From contig JADBYA010000049.1 in NCBI GenBank assembly GCA_020403245.1, positions 1-35,125 of the forward strand: a stretch of 35,125 nucleotides of DNA. The letters run 5' to 3'. Source of the stretch: Flavobacterium sp. (GTDB lineage Bacteria > Bacteroidota > Bacteroidia > Flavobacteriales > Flavobacteriaceae). Positions 1 to 8,385 of the stretch are shown in pieces (positions within the stretch are counted from its first letter, which is position 1; every line of letters starts with the position of its first letter). Under the pieces are notes generated by a model. The model did not search any database. It was given only the letters and a program-made list of their open reading frames with translations, and had not been told where the DNA came from. A program made the position numbers and the translations under genes.

Positions 1-176
1 AAATCAGGATCCAGTAGATATGTTTCCTTTGCTCGGAGCTAATGCACAAACAGGTGGAGTTTGGAGAGATCCATCAAATGCAATAGTTACAAATATTTTG
101 AATCCAGCTACGGCTGTTGGCGGAGTATATACCTACACGGTTTTAGGAATTGCACCCTGTGTTGATGATGTGGCTC
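1..176 (+). repeat. Near-identical intragenic duplicate, copy 1
   Basis: Positions 1-176 recur at 724-899 with one visible difference (a/t at 127 versus 850, synonymous Val). The offset is 723 bp, or 241 codons, so the frame is kept. Other repeat units in the gene are far more diverged. Confidence 0.95.
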
Positions 177-3100
177 AAATTACAGTTTCAATAACGTTGG
201 GTCCAGAAGCTGGAGTTTCTGGCCCGTTTTCAATATGTGGAAATGTAGCACCTTATGATTTATTTCAACAATTGGGAGCTTCTGCCCAATCAGGTGGAGT
301 TTGGACTAATCCATCAAATGTAGTAGTCTCAGGCATTTTCAATCCGGCAGTTGACCCAATCGGAAATTATACATACACTTTAACGGGAACTTTACCATGT
401 TCAAATGATCAAGCTGTAATTACTGTTTCATTATCTCCTGTTCCAGATGCAGGAACAAGTACAACACCTCCAATAATTTGTTCTAATGATGCTCCAGTTA
501 ATTTATTTACATTGTTAAGTGGAACACCACAATCTGGTGGCGTTTGGACGAATTCTTCTAACGTTACAGTATCAAATATATTTAATCCAGCTGTCGGTGT
601 TTCTGATGTATTTACATATACTGTTTTTGGTGGTTTTGGGTGTACTCCTGATTCTGCAACAGTAACTATTACAGTAACACAATCTCCAAATGCAGGAAAT
701 GATGCGAACTTACCAATCTGTTCAAATCAGGATCCAGTAGATATGTTTCCTTTGCTCGGAGCTAATGCACAAACAGGTGGAGTTTGGAGAGATCCATCAA
801 ATGCAATAGTTACAAATATTTTGAATCCAGCTACGGCTGTTGGCGGAGTTTATACCTACACGGTTTTAGGAATTGCACCCTGTGTTGATGATGTGGCTGT
901 TGTTACAGTTATTGTAGATCCTTTACCAAATGCCGGTAATGCAGTAACTATTGCTCCAGTTTGTACATCAGTTGGAACCATAGATTTGAATGCTTTATTA
1001 ACAGGGCAAGATACAGGCGGTACATGGTCGACAATAACACCAGTAGATATAAGTGCCTTTACAGCAGGAACTTATACCTATACTTATTCGGTAACAAATT
1101 CATGCGGACAAGATAGTCAAAGTGTATCATTTACAGTGCTGCCAAGTCCAACAGTAGCTACTTCAAATATTACCATTTCTCCAGTTTGTATAGGTTTAGA
1201 TGTGACAGTTAATTTATCAGGAATGGTAGATGGAACTTATAATTTAAATTTTGATTTAAGCGGAAGCAATACACTTGCTAATCAAAATGCAATAGTTTTA
1301 ATTTCGGGCGGAAATGGAAGTTTTACTATTCCAACAGCTAACGTTCCAAATATTGGTACAACCACAATTACATTTAACACTATTCAAAATACCACAACTA
1401 GCTGTCAGGTTGGTTTGAACAATGTTATCGGAACAATTGTTATCAACCCGATAGTTCAAATTGAAAATACCAATATTGCGGTTTCTACAATTTGTATCGG
1501 GAGTGTAGCAACCGTTGTTATTTCAAATGCTACTAATCTACCTGACGGAGTTTATCAATTTAATTATAGTATTCCAACAGGAACTCCAACTACTGGAAAC
1601 TCTGGGGATGTTACTATTACTGGTGGAATTGGTCAGTTCACTGTTCCTGCTTCTGTTTTTGCAACAGTTGGGAATTATTCGATTACTATTAGTAGCATCA
1701 CTACCACTACAGGTTGTTCAAATACAAATGAAGATGCAAATACTAATTTTGAAGTAGTTGCACCCTTAACTGCCGGAACATTTACTGGTTTAACTTCTGT
1801 TTGTCCATCAACAGGAATAATTGATTTAGCAACACTTTTAACAGGTGAAAACACTGGCGGAGAATGGACGGATAGTTCAGCTGTAGTTGTGATATCTCCA
1901 ATAACAATTATCAGTTTCCCTGCTGGAACTTATAGTTATACTTACACAGTTAATAATGCTTGTGGCCCTGATACAGAAGAAGTGCAGTTTACAATTTTAC
2001 CTAATCCACAATTAACTTCAATAAATGTATCAACATCTCCAATTTGTATTGGCTCAGCAGCAATTATTAATTTTAATGGAATGGTTGATGGTGTGTATAC
2101 TTTGAATTATGATTTAACGGGAAGTAATACATTATCCGGTCAATCCGTAACAGTTACTATTGCTTCAGGAATTGGAAGTTTTACGGTTCCAAGTGCCTCA
2201 ATACCAAATGCAGGTACAACGGTAATTTCATTTACAACTATTCTAAATACACTAACTAATTGTTCCAATACATTTGTTAATGTTACTGCACAAATAATCG
2301 TTAGACCACTTGCTGATATTGATACTACTAATTTAATTGTTCCAGCCGTTTGTTTTGGAAATAATGTGCTTGTCAATATAACTAATGCTACCAATCTACC
2401 AGATGGAGTGTATCAATTTAATTACTCTATTCCTGGAGCAACACCTACAACAGGAAATTCAGGAGATGTTACCATAACAGCAGGTGTTGGACAGTTTTCA
2501 ATACCTTCTTCAGTGTTTACACTTGCAGGAAATTATACGTTAACAGTTAATGGAATAATAGCAGTAACAGGATGTGCCAATTCCAATGAAAATGCAACTG
2601 TTACTTTCACTATTAATCCAATTCCAAGTACCACAGGAGCCACAGTTTCAGCTCAGGATACATGTCCAAATTCAGACAGTAATGTTACCATAGCCGGAAT
2701 TAGTAATTTACCTGATGGGACTTATTCATTGACATACTTGTTATCAGGAGCAAATTCGGGAACCGCAACTATACCAGTAACGTTTACAAACGGCGGAGCA
2801 ACATTTACTATTCCTGGCGTTAGCATAGTTAATAACGGACAAACAACAATTCAAATCACTGCCCTAACTTCTCCAAGCAATACTTGTGGAATAACCGGAG
2901 CAGGTGCACTTACAGGTAATTTCAATGTCGTATCAGACCCAGCGCCGGTGTTGAATGATAGAGGAGAACTTTTCTGCGGAACCAATGTTCCTGCACCAAC
3001 CATTGCCGACTTATCAGCAAATATTGTTGGAACTCCGAATGTTATTTGGTATAATGCTTTGACAGGAGGAACAGCATACAGTCCATCTGAGGTATTAATA

Positions 3101-3478
3101 AATGGAACAACATACTTTGGGGCTGTTGTTTCCGCAAATGGTTGTGAAAGCCAACGTCTTCCGGTTACTGTTGATTTAACGATTTGTGATGTTATCATTC
3201 CAGATGGATTTTCTCCTAACAATGATCAAATTAATGACACATTCGAGATACCAAACTTGGAATTATTATACCCAAATTTCAAATTAGAAATTTATAACCG
3301 TTATGGAAGTTTAATTTATACTGGAAATAAAAACAAACCAAATTGGGATGGAACAGCTACCGATAGTGGAGTTGCTTTAGGTAATAATTTGTTGCCTACA
3401 GGAGTTTATTTCTATATACTGTATTTCAATGATGGAACAAGAAAAGACATTCAAGGTAGAGTTTATCTAAATAGATAA
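2..3478 (+). CDS. Giant repetitive surface adhesin, T9SS substrate (3' part only)
   Basis: The reading frame is open at the left edge of the window, so the true start lies upstream; about 1158 codons are visible. The protein is a chain of extracellular beta-sandwich-type repeats rich in T, N, G and V. The first ~300 residues hold four units of ~80 aa, each with an LLG.xAQ.GGVW-type core and a Cys pair. Later units contain NLPDGVYQFNYSIP-type blocks (near 1540 and 2395). The last ~90 residues (PDGFSPNNDQINDTF, then YNRYGSLIY, ending GRVYLNR) match the gliding-motility-associated C-terminal domain (CHU_C, type B sorting signal) used for T9SS export. The next gene, 7 bp downstream, is a PorP/SprF protein, the usual partner of type B substrates. 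The likely role is a SprB-like surface adhesin. Its ligand is unknown. Confidence 0.9.
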   Translation, partial: NQDPVDMFPLLGANAQTGGVWRDPSNAIVTNILNPATAVGGVYTYTVLGIAPCVDDVAQITVSITLGPEAGVSGPFSICGNVAPYDLFQQLGASAQSGGVWTNPSNVVVSGIFNPAVDPIGNYTYTLTGTLPCSNDQAVITVSLSPVPDAGTSTTPPIICSNDAPVNLFTLLSGTPQSGGVWTNSSNVTVSNIFNPAVGVSDVFTYTVFGGFGCTPDSATVTITVTQSPNAGNDANLPICSNQDPVDMFPLLGANAQTGGVWRDPSNAIVTNILNPATAVGGVYTYTVLGIAPCVDDVAVVTVIVDPLPNAGNAVTIAPVCTSVGTIDLNALLTGQDTGGTWSTITPVDISAFTAGTYTYTYSVTNSCGQDSQSVSFTVLPSPTVATSNITISPVCIGLDVTVNLSGMVDGTYNLNFDLSGSNTLANQNAIVLISGGNGSFTIPTANVPNIGTTTITFNTIQNTTTSCQVGLNNVIGTIVINPIVQIENTNIAVSTICIGSVATVVISNATNLPDGVYQFNYSIPTGTPTTGNSGDVTITGGIGQFTVPASVFATVGNYSITISSITTTTGCSNTNEDANTNFEVVAPLTAGTFTGLTSVCPSTGIIDLATLLTGENTGGEWTDSSAVVVISPITIISFPAGTYSYTYTVNNACGPDTEEVQFTILPNPQLTSINVSTSPICIGSAAIINFNGMVDGVYTLNYDLTGSNTLSGQSVTVTIASGIGSFTVPSASIPNAGTTVISFTTILNTLTNCSNTFVNVTAQIIVRPLADIDTTNLIVPAVCFGNNVLVNITNATNLPDGVYQFNYSIPGATPTTGNSGDVTITAGVGQFSIPSSVFTLAGNYTLTVNGIIAVTGCANSNENATVTFTINPIPSTTGATVSAQDTCPNSDSNVTIAGISNLPDGTYSLTYLLSGANSGTATIPVTFTNGGATFTIPGVSIVNNGQTTIQITALTSPSNTCGITGAGALTGNFNVVSDPAPVLNDRGELFCGTNVPAPTIADLSANIVGTPNVIWYNALTGGTAYSPSEVLINGTTYFGAVVSANGCESQRLPVTVDLTICDVIIPDGFSPNNDQINDTFEIPNLELLYPNFKLEIYNRYGSLIYTGNKNKPNWDGTATDSGVALGNNLLPTGVYFYILYFNDGTRKDIQGRVYLNR
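724..899 (+). repeat. Near-identical intragenic duplicate, copy 2
   Basis: Partner of 1-176. It encodes the unit beginning NQDPVDMFPLLGANAQTGG. The sequences diverge immediately after the shared Val-Ala codons (caaatt versus gttgtt). Confidence 0.95.
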
Positions 3479-3485
3479 AGCAGAA

Positions 3486-4448
3486 ATGGGTACATTTATG
3501 ACACATAAAATAAAATATTTTTCAGCAACACTTCTTGTATTCTGCTCCTTCTTGTTGCATGCACAACAAGATCCGCAATTCACACACTACATGTACAATA
3601 TGAGTGTAATTAACCCAGCATATGCTACTGAAACTCCAGATATAATTAACATGGGAGGTATGTACAGAGCACAATGGGTTGGGATAACAGGAGCACCAAC
3701 AACTCAATCCTTTTTTGTGCATAAACCCATATCTAAAAAAGTGGAAATGGGTATTTCATTTGTACATGATGAAATAGGAGATGTGGTCAATGAAAATAAC
3801 ATTTTTGTTGATTTCGCCTATGTGTTACAACTATCAGGAGAGACTCGATTATCATTTGGAGTAAAAGGGGGTGTTACCCTTTTTGATACAAATTTTAATG
3901 GGTTTCAATATACTAATCCCTTACCCGATCCGGCATTTCAAAATAATGTAAGTCAAGTTTTTCCTAATATTGGAGCTGGAACTTATTTATTCGGTTCAAA
4001 TTACTATGTTGGTTTCTCTGCCCCCAACTTATTAACTACAAAACACCTTGAAAATACAAATGGTATAACTACAACAGGTGTAGAAGCAATTCACTTTTTC
4101 TTGACAAGTGGTTATGTTTTTACCTTTAATGGAAATGATAATTTTAAAGTAAAACCTGCTTTTATGGCCAAAGGAGTTTCTGGTGCACCAGTAGCTCTAG
4201 ATTTGACAACCAATGTTTTAATCAATAATAAATTCGAAGCCGGATTAGGATACAGAGTAGGGGACTCAGTGAGTGGACTTGCTTGTTTATATGTAACGCC
4301 ATCATTAAGAATAGGGTATGCTTATGATTACACTCTCACCAACCTGAGAAATTTTAATACGGGTTCGCATGAGTTGTTTATTTTGTTCAACTTAGACTTA
4401 AGTCGACTTTCTGGAAAAGGGTATGATAAATCACCACGATTCTTTTAA
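3486..4448 (+). CDS. PorP/SprF family T9SS outer membrane protein
   Basis: This 320-aa protein starts with a signal peptide ending in HAQ. It is followed by the QDPQFTHYMYNMSVINPAYA stretch typical of the PorP/SprF family. The rest is an outer membrane beta-barrel with alternating aromatic strands. Members are needed for secretion or surface attachment of partner proteins with type B C-terminal signals; in Flavobacterium johnsoniae SprF serves SprB. The gene starts 7 bp after the adhesin stop. An in-frame ATG at 3498 fits the signal peptide better (MTHKIKYFSATLLVF) and is an alternative start. It lies in the middle of a three-gene operon with the adhesin upstream and the OmpA protein immediately downstream. 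Confidence 0.9.
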   Translation: MGTFMTHKIKYFSATLLVFCSFLLHAQQDPQFTHYMYNMSVINPAYATETPDIINMGGMYRAQWVGITGAPTTQSFFVHKPISKKVEMGISFVHDEIGDVVNENNIFVDFAYVLQLSGETRLSFGVKGGVTLFDTNFNGFQYTNPLPDPAFQNNVSQVFPNIGAGTYLFGSNYYVGFSAPNLLTTKHLENTNGITTTGVEAIHFFLTSGYVFTFNGNDNFKVKPAFMAKGVSGAPVALDLTTNVLINNKFEAGLGYRVGDSVSGLACLYVTPSLRIGYAYDYTLTNLRNFNTGSHELFILFNLDLSRLSGKGYDKSPRFF

Positions 4449-4449
4449 A

Positions 4450-6339
4450 ATGGAAAAGATGAAAAAATTGCTATACATACTTTTTATTTTTTGTAGTATC
4501 ACTACTCTTTTTGCTCAAAAAAAGGTATCATTAAAGCAAGCCAATAATTTGTTTGCAAAAAAATCCTATATCAAAGCTGCTGTAGGTTATGAGCAATTGG
4601 GTCAATCGAAAGAAGTTTTGCAAAATCTTGGTGATTGCTATTATTTCAACTTTCAAATGACTAATGCGGTTCGTGCCTACGGACAATTGTTTTTTACCTA
4701 CAAAGACAGTCTTGATAAAGAAGTTTTTTTTAGATATGCTAGTGCATTGAAAGGAATTAAAGATTTTGAAAAAGGAGATGCCATCATGTCTGAATATCTT
4801 GGTTTTGAACAGAACACTCCAAAATTCATGAAAAATGTTACCCGAAATATTCCAGACAGTTTCAAATTAGAAATGATGTCCAAGAATAAAACTAATGGAG
4901 ATTTTGGTATCTCTTTCTTTGGCGATAAAGTAGTATTTGCATCAGTTAGAAACGCAGAAAGTAAATCCTATGGTTGGAATAACAGGCCTTATCTCGACTT
5001 GTTTTCTGCTTCAGTGGATAGTAAAGGGCAATTAGTAAAAGTGGAACCTTTTCCAGAAATCATCAATACCAAAAATCACGAAAGTTCGGCCACCTTTAGT
5101 GCCGATGGTAAAACGATGTATTTCAATAGAACAGGTGATAAACAAGTGAAAATAGGAGAGGAAAGAATAGCTACAGTTAAGATATTTAAAGCTGAATTTA
5201 AAGAAGGCAAATGGACAAATATCACTATGGTTCCTTTTTCTAGTGATGAATATTCTGTTGAGCATCCCTTTTTAACCAAAGATGGAAAGAAACTTTATTT
5301 TGCCAGCGATATGAAAGGGACAATTGGTTCTATGGATATTTTTGTTGTCGATGTTTTAGAGGACGGAACCTACAGTCAACCCAGAAATTTAGGAGAAACT
5401 ATTAATACCATTCACCGCGAACAATTTCCTTTTATTTCAGAAAATGGAACACTTTATTTTGCTTCTGACGGACACCAAGGGAATGGAAATTTAGATGTTT
5501 TCATGGCTTTACAATTGAATGAAACCGAATTTGACAAACCTTTGAATTTAGGTTCCTCCATCAACAGCGAAATGGATGACTTTAACTTCATTTTGGATGA
5601 AGCCAATGACAAAGGATATTTTGCTTCCAACAGAACGGGTGATGATAACTTATACACTTTTATTAGAGAAGATAACAAAGTACAATACTTAGTAGAAGGG
5701 GAAGTAAGAGATATGAAATCGTTAGAACTTTTACCTGGCGCAACAGTAAAACTATTTGACGATAAAGGAAATTTACTAGAGGAAATTTTAGTGGGTAAAG
5801 ATGGTGATTTTACATTCAATACTGAGCCCGACAAGAAATACAAAATAATGGCTTTCAAAGATTTTTACATACCAGCTGAAGCCGAGTTTGATACCAGCCA
5901 AAAAGGAAAAGTATATCTTGACTTGCAAATGAAAGTAGAGTCCTATTATGATGCTGAAGATATCATTAATATGAAAGAGGACGGTACTGTACTTATTGAA
6001 TTAGAAAATATTTATTTCGATTTGGATAAGTGGAATATCAAACCACAAGCGGAGCAAGTATTAAACGTATTGGTTGGGCTTTTAAAAAAATACCCATATA
6101 TGGAAATTCAAATTGGCTCACACACCGATACTCGTGCTTCTGAAATGTATAATTTGAGATTGTCCAATAGAAGAGCTGCTTCTGCCCTAGAATATTTAGT
6201 ACAAAATGGAATTCCTAGAAAACGATTAACCTCAGTTGGATATGGCGAAACAAAACCATTGATAATTTGTCCTAAAAATGATTGTACCGAGGAAGAGCAT
6301 GCCACAAACCGTAGATGTACGTTTATGATTTTGAAATAG
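4450..6339 (+). CDS. PorE-like OmpA protein (TPR, WD40-like propeller, OmpA C-domain)
   Basis: The ATG at 4450 lies one base after the PorP/SprF stop; 4459 is an alternative, and an upstream ATG at 4423 overlaps the previous gene and is less likely. After a signal peptide ending LFAQ come a TPR-like segment (about residues 20-110) and PD40/WD40-like propeller blades (ATFSADGKTMYFNR, FLTKDGKKLYFASD, FISENGTLYFASDG, ASNRTGDDNLY). A carboxypeptidase-regulatory-like domain follows (GEVRDMKSLELLPGATVKL), then a C-terminal OmpA domain (IYFDLDKWNIKP, GSHTDTRASEMYNLRLSNRR) that should bind peptidoglycan. This order matches PorE of Porphyromonas gingivalis, which anchors the T9SS to the cell wall. Its place in the operon suggests an accessory T9SS or adhesin-attachment role. 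Confidence 0.85.
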   Translation: MEKMKKLLYILFIFCSITTLFAQKKVSLKQANNLFAKKSYIKAAVGYEQLGQSKEVLQNLGDCYYFNFQMTNAVRAYGQLFFTYKDSLDKEVFFRYASALKGIKDFEKGDAIMSEYLGFEQNTPKFMKNVTRNIPDSFKLEMMSKNKTNGDFGISFFGDKVVFASVRNAESKSYGWNNRPYLDLFSASVDSKGQLVKVEPFPEIINTKNHESSATFSADGKTMYFNRTGDKQVKIGEERIATVKIFKAEFKEGKWTNITMVPFSSDEYSVEHPFLTKDGKKLYFASDMKGTIGSMDIFVVDVLEDGTYSQPRNLGETINTIHREQFPFISENGTLYFASDGHQGNGNLDVFMALQLNETEFDKPLNLGSSINSEMDDFNFILDEANDKGYFASNRTGDDNLYTFIREDNKVQYLVEGEVRDMKSLELLPGATVKLFDDKGNLLEEILVGKDGDFTFNTEPDKKYKIMAFKDFYIPAEAEFDTSQKGKVYLDLQMKVESYYDAEDIINMKEDGTVLIELENIYFDLDKWNIKPQAEQVLNVLVGLLKKYPYMEIQIGSHTDTRASEMYNLRLSNRRAASALEYLVQNGIPRKRLTSVGYGETKPLIICPKNDCTEEEHATNRRCTFMILK

Positions 6340-6375
6340 TTTTTTTTGGAGTGTTGTTAGATAGTTGTTTTTTTT

Positions 6376-6413
6376 CAAATGCATACAGTAGTTGGTATGC
6401 ATTTGTTTTTTTT
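6376..6413 (+). terminator. Rho-independent terminator of the T9SS operon
   Basis: There is a perfect 11-bp stem (caaatgcatac at 6376-6386, gtatgcatttg at 6395-6405) with an 8-nt loop and an 8-T run. It sits about 40 bp after the OmpA-protein stop. Confidence 0.8.
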
Positions 6414-6480
6414 AGGAACATTTCATTTTGAAATAGTATTTTTGTCTCAATAACTATTAGGTACTATTAAAAAATAAAAC

Positions 6481-6598
6481 CACATAGAAACATAGAAAAG
6501 AAAAATTGAATAGACCATGCATGGTTCACATAGCTATGATTAGCTGTAGTAAAGTAAAACGCCTTGATTCTATTTCATAAAAACTATGTTTCTATGTG
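6481..6598. repeat. 118-bp element with 15-bp perfect terminal inverted repeats
   Basis: The sequence cacatagaaacatag at 6481-6495 is exactly inverted at 6584-6598. The interior has no ORF and contains smaller palindromes (ccatgcatgg; tagctatgattagcta-like). It fills most of the 308-bp gap between the OmpA gene and the phosphatase. It looks like a small palindromic or MITE-like repeat, but no second copy is in this window. Confidence 0.6.
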
Positions 6599-6647
6599 TT
6601 TAAAAAATAAAAAACAACAATCAACCAATTGCCTAAAATAATTTGTC

Positions 6648-8261
6648 ATGAAAAAGTCTCTTCCTTTATTTTTCTTATTCTTTACCTTATCCTTAGTAGC
6701 CCAGCAACGCCCAAAACTTGTTGTTGGCATTGTGGTAGACCAAATGAAAATGGAATACTTATACCGTTTTCACGATGATTTTTCCGAAAATGGTTTTAAG
6801 CGTTTGATGAATGATGGTTATACATTTCACAACATGCATTATAATTTTATGCCTACTTATACCGCACCCGGACATGCTTCCATTTACACAGGAACAACAC
6901 CATCCATGCACGGCATTGTGAGCAACGAATGGTTTAGCCGAACCGCTGGAAAAGAAGTCTATTGCACTGATGATGCCACAGTACATACCCTTGGCGATGG
7001 CAAAAAAGACGAAGGCGAAATGTCTCCCAAAAATTTACAAACGACTACCATCACCGATGAGTTGCGATTGTCAACCAATTTCAAAGGAAAAGTTATCGGT
7101 ATTAGTATCAAAGACAGAGGAGCTATACTTCCTGCAGGGCATTTTGCGAATTGGGCTTTTTGGTATAGCAAAACAGGTAGTTTTATTTCGAGTACGTTTT
7201 ATGGTGAGTCATTACCAACTTGGGTAACTGAATTTAATGCACAAAAGGGCTATATGAAATACATCAACCAAAGTTGGAATTTATTAAAACCAGCTAGCAC
7301 CTACAACGAAAGTATGCCCGATGACAATCCCTATGAAGGAAAGTTATACAAAGTAGATAAACCTGTTTTTCCCTATGACTTAAAAGCTATGTATAATAAA
7401 AACGATGCGGGAGTTTTGCGAGTAACCCCTTTTGGCAATGATTATGTAAACGATTTTGCCAAACTAGCCATCGAAAAAGAACAACTAGGAAAAGACAATA
7501 TTACCGACTTTTTAGCGATTAGTTTTTCTTCTCCTGATTATGTTGGCCATATCCTTGGTCCACGTTCTATGGAGCTACAAGACACCTATTTGCGTTTGGA
7601 TAATACCATTGCTGATTTTCTAAACTATTTGGACAAAACCGTGGGCAAAGGCAATTATTTGGTTTTCCTAACTGCCGATCATGCCGGTGCAGAGAATGTC
7701 AAATATTTAAAAGATAATAAATATGAAGTAACTAATATTGAACCCAAGGAAATTAGAGCTGCCCTAAAGAAATTCTCTACCGAGACGTTTGGCGAAGATT
7801 TAATACTCAATTATAGTAGTTTTAACTTGTATTTCAACAAAGAAAATAGTAAGAAAAAAGGATTGGAATTAACCAAAGTAAAGCAGTCGTTCAAAGATTT
7901 TTTAATGACGCAAAACTATGTGAAAAGAGTCTACACCGAAGAAGAAATTCTAGCCAATTCAGGCAACGATTACTATTTGAATTTTATTGCCAAAGGGTAT
8001 GATGTTACCCAAAATGGCGATTTGGTTATTCTAGACAAACCTGGTTTTATTGAATATGGCGAAACAGGAACATCGCACGGAACTACCTATAGTTATGATA
8101 CCCATGTGCCGCTTATTTTTTATGGTTGGAATATCAAAAAAGGCGAAACCCACGATAAAAAAGTAATCACACAAATAGCACCAACACTGGCACAGAAACT
8201 AAAAATCACCATGCCTAATGCTACGGAAAGCGAAGTGCTTTTGGAAGTTTTGGATAAGTAA
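6648..8261 (+). CDS. pafA: PafA-type alkaline phosphatase
   Basis: This 537-aa secreted alkaline phosphatase superfamily enzyme has a signal peptide ending LVAQQ. It would hydrolyse phosphomonoesters in the periplasm with two bound metal ions. Candidate metal ligands are D31 (VVDQM), D297 and H301 (SPDYVGH), D344-H345 (TADHAGAENV), and a His in the GTSHGTTYSYDTHVP segment. T72 in TYTAPGH is the probable nucleophile. T72, N93, K155 and R157 (SIKDRG) have the same spacing as T79, N100, K162 and R164 of Elizabethkingia meningosepticum PafA, recalled from the literature. This supports PafA over phosphodiesterase (NPP) relatives. The gene stands alone downstream of the inverted-repeat element and converges with the hybrid kinase. 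Confidence 0.85.
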   Translation: MKKSLPLFFLFFTLSLVAQQRPKLVVGIVVDQMKMEYLYRFHDDFSENGFKRLMNDGYTFHNMHYNFMPTYTAPGHASIYTGTTPSMHGIVSNEWFSRTAGKEVYCTDDATVHTLGDGKKDEGEMSPKNLQTTTITDELRLSTNFKGKVIGISIKDRGAILPAGHFANWAFWYSKTGSFISSTFYGESLPTWVTEFNAQKGYMKYINQSWNLLKPASTYNESMPDDNPYEGKLYKVDKPVFPYDLKAMYNKNDAGVLRVTPFGNDYVNDFAKLAIEKEQLGKDNITDFLAISFSSPDYVGHILGPRSMELQDTYLRLDNTIADFLNYLDKTVGKGNYLVFLTADHAGAENVKYLKDNKYEVTNIEPKEIRAALKKFSTETFGEDLILNYSSFNLYFNKENSKKKGLELTKVKQSFKDFLMTQNYVKRVYTEEEILANSGNDYYLNFIAKGYDVTQNGDLVILDKPGFIEYGETGTSHGTTYSYDTHVPLIFYGWNIKKGETHDKKVITQIAPTLAQKLKITMPNATESEVLLEVLDK

Positions 8262-8385
8262 AATAGCATGATTCTTAATGATACTCAAAGACTTCTTTAC
8301 TTTTTTATGGCTTATATGTTGGGAGGATTTGTGTAACTCGGGCAAATTAGAGTTTAATTAGTAAACAAAATGCTTGACTAGAATA

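Noticed and set aside
1515..1757. Leu-rich + strand ORF inside the adhesin
   Set aside because: It is an out-of-frame shadow of the repeat-encoding DNA and has no signal or domain.
5454..5858. 134-codon minus ORF inside the OmpA-family gene
   Set aside because: It is a low-complexity Ser/Lys/Leu-rich antisense shadow of a strongly conserved gene.
6340..6647. Riboswitch upstream of the phosphatase
   Set aside because: The only structures seen are a terminator and a long-range inverted repeat; no known riboswitch core was recognised.
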